From Coccinella septempunctata (lineage: Eukaryota; Arthropoda; Insecta; Coleoptera; Coccinellidae), in the NCBI RefSeq assembly GCF_907165205.1, contig NC_058196.1, positions 9,714,501-9,778,500 of the forward strand: DNA of 64,000 nucleotides. Reading direction: 5' to 3'. Numbering within the stretch: position 1 is the first letter of the stretch; every line of letters starts with the position of its first letter. The position numbers and the translations under genes were made by a program. Under the pieces are notes generated by a model. The model did not search any database. It was not told where the DNA came from and saw only the letters and a list, made by a program, of their open reading frames with translations. Shown here piece after piece: positions 57,169-64,000 of this stretch.

Positions 57169-60100
57169 TTATGCATGAAATGGTTTTAAATCTTTAATGT
57201 GTATGTTAGTGATTTTTCTACCCTCTGTATCTTTCAGGTCATAGACGACAGGTGAAACGACTTTAACAACGGTGAACGGACCGGAAAACTTCGGAGCCAA
57301 CTTGGCGGCGAAACTGTCAACGGCAGAGGATAAAGGACGGTCCCGGCGTAGAACTTTATCTCCCACATGGTATCGGATTTCTCTTCGTCGAAGATTGTAG
57401 TGGTGAGCCTGTTGTTGGAACGCACGGTATAATTTAGTACGGACGAACTCATAAGCCTCCTGGAGATGTTTGATCTGTTGAGTACGGTAAGTCATATCTC
57501 TATTTTCTTCTTCTGTACGGTTGGATTCTCCGTTCATTTCTTCATTGTGGGGGTTTGTCGAATAAATCGCCCTCGAGACTTCTAGTTCCCTTCCATAATT
57601 TAAAAATGCCGGTGTAAATCCAGTAGACTCCTGTTTAGCGGTGTTGATGGCAAACGTTAACTCTCCTATCTTTTCATCCCAGGTTCGTTGATCGGCTTCA
57701 CAAAACTTTGCTATCATGGTCTTTAGGGTACGGTTAGCTCTTTCTACAGGGTTGCACTGAGGAGTATACGGTGGTGTGAAACGGTGAGCGATGTTCAGCT
57801 CTCGGAGACTGTTCTTGAATAGTCTGCTGTCAAATTGTACTCCATTGTCGGATATTACTAGTTTTGGGCAACCGTATTTCAGGATGACTTGTTCGTAGAG
57901 GGCCGAATAAACAGTTTTGGCGGTAGCTTTCCGCAACGGACGACACTCTACCCACTTTGTGAACCGGTCTTGCATTACCACGATGTAGGAGTTTCCCTTC
58001 TTTGACCGTGGCAATGGTCCTACAATGTCTGTGGATACTTCTTTGAACGGCGCATCCGCCATTCGGTGTGGTTGCATCTTACCAGGGGTTTTCTGTTGCG
58101 AAACTTTGTACTTTTGGCACGATGTGCAGTTCCTCACGTATTTCGCAATGTCTCTAAACATCCCTGGCCAGTAATAATTTCTGGCTATCCGTGCAATCGT
58201 CTTAGCAATCCCCATGTGACCTGCTAGTTCTGAGTCGTGGTTTTCCTGCAGTACTTCTGTTCGCTGTTCGGATGGTACACAGAGTTTCCAGGGTTGGCCG
58301 GTTCCATCTTCTGTGAAGTCGGATGAGTCCCAGAAATGTCGCAACAGTTTTCCATTTTCAACGACGTAGTCAGGAAAATTTGCTGGGTCTTTTTCCACCT
58401 CCTGTAACTTTTTGTTGTACCATTTGCACTGGGTTGTTTCTATCTCGGACAAACATACGGAATCTAGGGACGGCAACGGGTTTCGGGACAGGCTGTCGGC
58501 TACTTTGTTCATCGATCCTTTACGGTACTGGACTTCGAAGTCGAATTGCTGAAGGAAAACGGCCCATCGAGCAATTCTTCCGGACGGTGACTTGATGGAG
58601 TTTAGCCATCTCAGACTCATGTGATCGGAAATTACTGTGAAATGGAATCCTTCTAGGTACGGTCGCAGTTTCTCTATGGAAAATACTATGGCGAGACATT
58701 CCTTTTCTGACACTGAGTAATTTTTCTCTGCGGGGTTTAATGTTCGGCTCACATAGGCGATTACTCTCTCCTCTCCATCGATCACTTGTGTTAGGGCACC
58801 TCCAAGGCCCATGTCACTGGCGTCGGTTTGCAGAACGAACGGTTGGGTGAAGTCTGGACAAGCCAGTATCGGAGATTCTGTGAGTTTTTGTTTCAGAAGC
58901 TCGAAGGCCTTCTGCTGGTCTTCTCCCCATTTCCAACGGTGTTTCTTCTGCAGTAATCGAGTCAACGGGGAAACTAAATCGGAGAAGTTCTCTATGAAAC
59001 GACGGTACCAGCTGGCAACTCCAAGAAATCGACGCAGTTCTCGGACGGTTTTCGGTATTGGTAAAGACACTATCGAAGAAACTTTGTCGGGATCGGTACA
59101 AATGCCATCGGAGGTGACGACATGTCCAAGGTATTTTAGGGATTTTCGCACAAAGTCACACTTGTCGGGGTTGAGACGAAGATTAGCTTCTCTCAACCGT
59201 CGGAATACTTCTCTCAAGTTCTCCAGGTGCTCCTCGAAAGTTTCCCCCAGGACAACTATATCGTCCAGGTAAGCGAACGCTTCCGGTTCCATTTCTGGGC
59301 CAATGACGGTGTCTAGGAACCTCTGGAAGGTGGCTGGGCTTGCATGTAAACCGAACGGCATCACGGTGAACTGGAACAGTCCCCTTCCCGGAACTGTGAA
59401 GGCAGTAATCGGACGGCTCTCCTTTGCTAATGGTATCTGCCAGTATCCTTGTTTCAGGTCCAGTGTGGAGATGTACTTCGCTCTTCGGAGTTTATCCAGA
59501 ATCCCAGAAATGTACGGCAAAGGGTATGCATCTTTCACAGACACCTGGTTAACAGCACGGAAGTCGATGCAGAAACGGTATTTTCCGTCTTTCTTCTTGA
59601 CCAATACAACAGGTGAACTCCACGGTGACTTGGAGGGTTCAATCACTCCCTCAGCCAACATACGGTCCACTTCCTGATTGAAGATCTCCTGCATTTTCGG
59701 ATTTAGGGGTCGGTACCGTTGTTTGATCGGTTCGGTGCCCGGTTTCAGTTTGATCTTGTGTTCAATCAGGTCGGTTGTACCATACAGGTCTTCGAACTTC
59801 TTTAATTCTTCGGTCAGAAATGCCTCCAGTTCTTGTTTCTGAGATTCTGTCAGTTCCAATAGGTGTTCTTCGGCGGTGTGAACCTCTGCGGTGGTTTCGA
59901 CGGGAGCCATCGGCTTCGAGATCAGTCGGCCTTCCAGAAAGCACTCGGCGGTACTAAGATTCACGGAAAACTTGAAAGTCGACAGAACATCCATCCCCAG
60001 AATAATGTCTACCGGTAAGCTTGGTACCAGTAAGAATTTCAAATCAGGCAGTATGTATTCGGAAATTTGCACGGTGGTGGTGTACAGTTTCGGCGTGACG

Positions 60101-60351
60101 GTGGTTTTTCCGTTCGCTATTACTGCAAAACTGTTGTGCATTGTTTGTCCTGTGATTCCTTTACTTTCACACCGATCGGAAACGGCTTGACTGCAAAAAC
60201 TCCTGGTCGCTCCTGTATCTATCAGTGCTCGGAAGTGTTCGCCGGCTATTTTGACCTCTATTAACGGTCGGTTATCATTACAGGTGGTCGGTGTCAGTGG
60301 AGTCAAGATTCCGGGAGATGTGGTCGACTCCGTCTCCAATCTCCCCTTTAG
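57169..60351 (-). CDS. pol: pol of element B (protease-RT-RNaseH-integrase)
   Basis: About 1060 codons read in the -1 frame after gag, intact. The frame stays open upstream through the gag overlap; numbering here starts at its first ATG (60471). Protease DTGA at 85-88; RT with LDLKQGYWQIPL (337-348), MPFG and YLDD (401-404); RNase H with TDAS (549-552); integrase zinc motif H745, H752, C782, C785; core D815, D875, E910 with 34 residues between the last two; a GPF (GPY/F) module near 1064. This is the canonical Ty3/gypsy order. It makes and integrates the cDNA. It ends with DLKPFHA before the accessory ORFs; no env follows. Confidence 0.97.
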   Translation of the reverse strand, partial: LKGRLETESTTSPGILTPLTPTTCNDNRPLIEVKIAGEHFRALIDTGATRSFCSQAVSDRCESKGITGQTMHNSFAVIANGKTTVTPKLYTTTVQISEYILPDLKFLLVPSLPVDIILGMDVLSTFKFSVNLSTAECFLEGRLISKPMAPVETTAEVHTAEEHLLELTESQKQELEAFLTEELKKFEDLYGTTDLIEHKIKLKPGTEPIKQRYRPLNPKMQEIFNQEVDRMLAEGVIEPSKSPWSSPVVLVKKKDGKYRFCIDFRAVNQVSVKDAYPLPYISGILDKLRRAKYISTLDLKQGYWQIPLAKESRPITAFTVPGRGLFQFTVMPFGLHASPATFQRFLDTVIGPEMEPEAFAYLDDIVVLGETFEEHLENLREVFRRLREANLRLNPDKCDFVRKSLKYLGHVVTSDGICTDPDKVSSIVSLPIPKTVRELRRFLGVASWYRRFIENFSDLVSPLTRLLQKKHRWKWGEDQQKAFELLKQKLTESPILACPDFTQPFVLQTDASDMGLGGALTQVIDGEERVIAYVSRTLNPAEKNYSVSEKECLAIVFSIEKLRPYLEGFHFTVISDHMSLRWLNSIKSPSGRIARWAVFLQQFDFEVQYRKGSMNKVADSLSRNPLPSLDSVCLSEIETTQCKWYNKKLQEVEKDPANFPDYVVENGKLLRHFWDSSDFTEDGTGQPWKLCVPSEQRTEVLQENHDSELAGHMGIAKTIARIARNYYWPGMFRDIAKYVRNCTSCQKYKVSQQKTPGKMQPHRMADAPFKEVSTDIVGPLPRSKKGNSYIVVMQDRFTKWVECRPLRKATAKTVYSALYEQVILKYGCPKLVISDNGVQFDSRLFKNSLRELNIAHRFTPPYTPQCNPVERANRTLKTMIAKFCEADQRTWDEKIGELTFAINTAKQESTGFTPAFLNYGRELEVSRAIYSTNPHNEEMNGESNRTEEENRDMTYRTQQIKHLQEAYEFVRTKLYRAFQQQAHHYNLRRREIRYHVGDKVLRRDRPLSSAVDSFAAKLAPKFSGPFTVVKVVSPVVYDLKDTEGRKITNIHIKDLKPFHA

Positions 60352-62195
60352 TTTTCCGAACACGGGCAGTCTCGTGAGAGAATGTTTTCCCTCTGACATC
60401 GCGAACAGAATATTTTTGGTGGCCTGCGACATTCTCGACGCATGTGGCCATATCCACCACATCGGAAACACTGTGTCTGGAAGGACACTCTCCTCCCTGA
60501 TGATGACTGGGTCCGGTCAGCGTGGTTGTTTTCGACTTGACGACGGGGTGGCGGTGTTGAATTTCCGGATCTACCTTCGGACCTGTCTCCAGAAGTTGGA
60601 CGGTGTGATTCCTGTTGCCGGACTATTGACTCTCTGGATCGGTGTGACTTTGGACGGCTTTCCCCCTGCGGAGAAAGTCGTGTCTGGTTGGCTTGCGTCG
60701 GCGGGGCTGATTCCCTGTGATCGGTTGTTTGATGAACCTGTTCTCCGGTATCCACAGAAAAACTCGCCTGATATCGGTTCAGTTGGCGGGGAGTGTACGT
60801 TAAGTGAGGTTCCTCCACGAAGCCTGGTTTTGAGGGTGGCCGGGTGTACTGGCTCATCTGCCATTGGACCAGTTCAAAAACTTTTCCTTTACGGAGAAGT
60901 TCATCATACGTCTTGGTCTCCTGGAAGGCCAAGGCCTGTTGTAAGGGCGGAATCAACCTTTGTCGGATGAGTCGGATCTGCTCCACCTCGGATGGTTTTG
61001 TATAGGTGAGCTTTTGGAATAAGTTCTGCATCCGGGTAACATACAGAAGCAGCTTTTCTTCAGGTCCTTGTGTTCGTCTTTTTATTTCCTCCAACAGATT
61101 CTCCTCGTAGTTGACAGGCAGAAATGCTTCTTTCAGTTGGTTGGAAAAATCTTCCCAGTCCTCGAAAGTACCTCTCCTGGGAATGAACCAATCCCTTGCA
61201 TCCTTGCGTAGTAATTCATAAACTGATTCAAAAACTTGTTCCAGGGACACTTTACGGGATTCAGCCAGCCTCTCCACTTCTTCAAGGAATCCGGTCACAC
61301 TTCCAGTGCCATCAAAGGAAATGTTCCATCTGTGTACTGGGACAGTCGGTATTGTTGATCGGGACTCCGGTTCTGATCTGGCAGGCGTTGTGATAATAGG
61401 TCGGTCAGGATTTATCCAAGGTGCAGGTAAGTGTGGAAAAGACACCCTTCGGGTAGAATTAATCCATCTACCCTGTGTCAGACCCTCAGGTGTTGTTGTT
61501 CTACAGTCCTGTGACTGCGTGAGAGGTATCGCTGGTAACTGTCGCAGTAATGCTGTACATGTCTGCCTTGTCTCATTCATGACCTGTTCTAATGTTGGAT
61601 TCCTTACAGGTGTTCCAGTATGTGAGACATCGACCGCTACAGGAGGATCGACACCATCTCCCAAGTCGATAAGCGATGGCTCTCGGAGCCCTGAAATCCG
61701 TTCCGGTTGGATCGGTGACACACCAGGTGAACTGGGCACCTCCACATCTAAGAGAGACTTCTGATGTCGGTTAGATGTCTGCAGCTGTTCACGATTGCTC
61801 TTTTTACGTAGCTCCTCTAGTGTTTCCAACGCCTTAGCTGTAGTTGCCTTCATTTGTCCAACTAGATGTAACTGTGTTGTGTCTGCAGTAACAATAAAGT
61901 CCAGCCTTCCTTGTATGTGTATTAATCGGGTGTAAATTCGCGAAAATTCGTTAGCCGCATTCTCATGATTGAAGTTCTGAAGGGATTCCACTAAATCGGT
62001 GAGTTTATTTTGACAAATCTCAATCTCCGAGGCGGGATTTAATGACGCTGGGGGTAATAGAGGTTCATTAGACTGAAGTACTTGTCGTAGTAGACTCCGT
62101 TTAGTCATCACAGTACCCGGTATCGATTGTCCCCTCAGTTGTAATTCGTATGTAAGTTCATCACTGAGTAACCGGTTCACATCCATGTTCGACAT
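60348..62195 (-). CDS. gag: gag of element B
   Basis: 615 aa from the first in-frame ATG (62193-62195). Very similar to element A Gag throughout, with the same DELTYELQLRG start region, capsid region and C-terminal knuckles (CFRCGGYGHMRREC; CSRCQRENILSRDC with Ile for His). Differences cluster in the Ser/Pro/Arg-rich linkers. It ends CSEN before TAA. Confidence 0.95.
   Translation of the reverse strand: MSNMDVNRLLSDELTYELQLRGQSIPGTVMTKRSLLRQVLQSNEPLLPPASLNPASEIEICQNKLTDLVESLQNFNHENAANEFSRIYTRLIHIQGRLDFIVTADTTQLHLVGQMKATTAKALETLEELRKKSNREQLQTSNRHQKSLLDVEVPSSPGVSPIQPERISGLREPSLIDLGDGVDPPVAVDVSHTGTPVRNPTLEQVMNETRQTCTALLRQLPAIPLTQSQDCRTTTPEGLTQGRWINSTRRVSFPHLPAPWINPDRPIITTPARSEPESRSTIPTVPVHRWNISFDGTGSVTGFLEEVERLAESRKVSLEQVFESVYELLRKDARDWFIPRRGTFEDWEDFSNQLKEAFLPVNYEENLLEEIKRRTQGPEEKLLLYVTRMQNLFQKLTYTKPSEVEQIRLIRQRLIPPLQQALAFQETKTYDELLRKGKVFELVQWQMSQYTRPPSKPGFVEEPHLTYTPRQLNRYQASFSVDTGEQVHQTTDHRESAPPTQANQTRLSPQGESRPKSHRSRESIVRQQESHRPTSGDRSEGRSGNSTPPPRRQVENNHADRTQSSSGRRVSFQTQCFRCGGYGHMRRECRRPPKIFCSRCQRENILSRDCPCSEN
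60351..60357 (-). promoter_or_regulatory. -1 frameshift site, gag-pol of element B (variant)
   Basis: G GAA AAC directly before the gag TAA, at the place where element A has the canonical G GGA AAC. Pol lies in the -1 frame. The P-site repairing after slippage would include a G-U pair, so efficiency may be lower. Confidence 0.65.
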
Positions 62196-62231
62196 ATTAT
62201 TTTCAACTAAGTCCGATTCAGAACGCACCAA

Positions 62232-63207
62232 TATTTCCCAATCCGTTTAAGTTCTAAGTCCAACCCGGTAAGTTAATCGTTAGCTAACCTACTCACTTAA
62301 GTTCGAAGTGGGTATCGGTGTAACCCCAAAAAAAAAAAATAAAGTCTAAGTCCCGGTGTATCAGAAAAAAAAAATCCAAGTTCAAGTCCCGGCGCACTAA
62401 AATAATCTAAGTCCCGATGTATCACACTAAAAATTTTACAAGTTCAACGTTACTCGAAAAAAATGTCAATCAGTCCCACTAAAGTTCGAAAATATTCGCG
62501 AAATACCGCACACACTCGCAAGTCGTTTCGTATAGTCCGGAAAATTTTCCGAAATTCGAATCGCACCAGAACGCACAGGTTAGATTCCAAATAGTTTTTC
62601 AAGTTCAATATCCAGAAAATAAATAGCAATAGGTTTCAGAAAAATCAGCAATAATTGGTAAGTTTCAACAGTACAGGTCGAAAGAAAATATAAAACAGGT
62701 AGACAAGTTATCAACAGGGTAATAGGTGATTCGCTGTTAAACTGATAGGTAAATCAAACCTATTAAATTTTACCAATTGCGACAATAAATTTTCAATGTT
62801 CGGAAATTCACTCACCTTCAATACGAAATTAAAACAGTTCAATTCAATAAATCAGAAATAATAAGAAATCTGAAATAATCTTCACTGATATAAAGACGCA
62901 ACAACAGTTCAGTTTTCAATAACTCAATAAAGTAATCGGCAAAAGGAATAATCACAAATTAATCAAATTATTTCCAATAGGTTTTAACAAAAGGAAAATT
63001 TTCAGAATATAGTCCAATTCAATTCACAGTATAACAGTTCAATACAGAGTGGCAGGTAATAAAACACAGATCAAGTTTATTTTTCACAGTTCTCGGTTCA
63101 AGAAATAGTTACTCACTGTTCTTAGGTTTTACTCACTGTTTCGGGAAATCACTCACTGTCCGGTTAATGTTTCTCACCTCTGTTGTTTCCTACTGGATTT
63201 TGCACTG
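62232..63207 (-). promoter_or_regulatory. Leader of element B with conserved 5' splice-site motifs
   Basis: Closely similar to the element A leader. Donor-like GAG|GTGAGA at 63177, AAG|GTGAGT at 62815 and three ACAGTGAGT motifs (about 63110-63160) are preserved although surrounding bases vary. Confidence 0.55.
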
Positions 63208-63225
63208 TCCCTGCTCGTTGCGCCA
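63208..63225 (-). other. Primer binding site of element B
   Basis: TGGCGCAACGAGCAGGGA on the sense strand, identical to element A, four bases from the LTR. Confidence 0.8.
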
Positions 63226-63229
63226 TTTT

Positions 63230-64000
63230 TGTAACGCGCGTTTCTCGGAGAAGCCTTAATCTCGAGCGCCAGCTATTCTTTTCAATAGGAAGAATAGCAA
63301 ACCTACCAGAGTAGCTGCTAGCCAGAGACAGAGCTCGGTGTTGTCTAGGGTAGTAGCGACAACGAAGAAGTCAAAATCGAACTAAAGTTTATTCACAACT
63401 TCGGAAACCAATTACAAGGGAGACATGTGCGATACAAAATATGAGTGATTCTATCAGTGAAAACACATTCGGGAAATCTTATCCGGTCACGAGCACTTTA
63501 TGAAATTTGTACCGGGTGTAGTGAAAAATTAACGGTTCAATAAAAATGCGCCAACCAAAACTGACGAATGCTAAGGACTTGCTATACGGTATCGGTGTGT
63601 AGTTGTATTTCTCCGGGAATGAAACACAATAAGGGCGGATCTGTTCGAGACTTTTATTCGCTGCCCCAAGGGTTATAGCACACCATGATTGACAGCGAAG
63701 AAAATGTCTATTTTTAACGCAACTACGGGATTTCACTGACTACGTGCGGTATCTCTTATTCTCTGCCCCAAGGGTTATAGCACACCATGATTGACAGAAA
63801 AGAAGAGATTTCGGATTTAACACTTATGACGCGGAACGCGGACAGGGTAAAGAACGATAAAATACAACAGGAAACGATACAGTACAGCAGTGTCAAAGTT
63901 AAAGAAGTAACGGCGTAGGTCTAACAAAGAAACTGAACGGTACAGACGGGGACCTACCTCCTTTGTTTCAAGCACTCGAAACTCAAAGGATTTAAAAGAA
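63230..64000 (-). repeat. 5' LTR of element B (partial)
   Basis: The 3' 771 bp of the LTR in sense terms, identical to 52687-53457 as far as I can read. The remaining ~537 bp, including the promoter, are beyond the window. Confidence 0.95.

Larger units (their letters stand above)
52687..64000 (-). mobile_element. Ty3/gypsy LTR retrotransposon, element B, with kinase and extra nucleocapsid ORFs
   Basis: Same organisation and orientation as element A: 5' LTR (63230 onward, cut by the window end), primer binding site, leader, gag, pol, kinase, ORF4, noncoding region, polypurine tract, 3' LTR (52687-53994). All four ORFs are open, and the LTR parts that can be compared are identical, so this copy looks young and potentially competent. 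It inserted into a 158-bp repeat of U7. The right target duplication is outside the window. Confidence 0.95.

Overview
The window looks like a repeat-rich eukaryotic locus, most likely from an insect. It has spliced genes with TATA boxes and AATAAA signals, Ty3/gypsy LTR retrotransposons, a Penelope-like element (PLE) fragment, a foldback element, long tandem arrays and a 206-bp AT microsatellite. Nothing fits a bacterial or organellar source. The species cannot be named from sequence alone.

Layout. (1) 1-672 is a truncated copy (U0) of a roughly 4.3-kb tandem unit. (2) 674-18884 is a palindromic foldback element with 1.87-kb inverted arms around a 145-bp repeat array. A complete 12.4-kb Ty3/gypsy element (element A, 6084-18487, minus strand) sits in its right arm. 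(3) 18885-19560 holds degenerate 170-bp repeats. (4) 19985-21294 is a unit remnant whose gene is deleted but whose promoter remains. (5) 21295-52686 is a head-to-tail array of seven units (U1-U7). Each carries a two-exon ankyrin-repeat gene on the minus strand; five are intact and two broken. Each also has a 91-bp inverted repeat and a variable number of 158-bp repeats just upstream of the gene's TATA box. U6 is broken by a 4.2-kb insert containing (AT)n, a 0.7-kb direct repeat pair and a 5'-truncated PLE with a GIY-YIG endonuclease and a hammerhead-like ribozyme. (6) 52687-64000 is a second, related gypsy element (element B, minus strand), whose 5' LTR runs off the window.

The most unusual content is in the two gypsy elements. 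Besides gag and pol (joined by a -1 frameshift), each encodes a Ser/Thr protein kinase with its catalytic motifs present, and a further CCHC zinc-knuckle protein that resembles a duplicated Gag nucleocapsid module. Element A has an additional short zinc-knuckle ORF. The accessory ORFs lie between pol and the 3' LTR, where errantiviruses carry env, and are preceded by plausible 3' splice sites. Conserved 5' splice-site motifs lie in the leader. A layout of gag-pol plus kinase plus second nucleocapsid, made from spliced subgenomic RNAs, is not one I know from described Ty3/gypsy elements; I treat it as the main candidate for a novel system.

The gag-pol parts of A and B are very similar, but the kinases, second nucleocapsids and LTRs are far more diverged. 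This suggests rapid evolution or cassette exchange. Element A's pol is broken by a 40-bp deletion, while element B's gag and pol are open. The LTRs of each element are nearly or fully identical to each other, so both insertions are recent.
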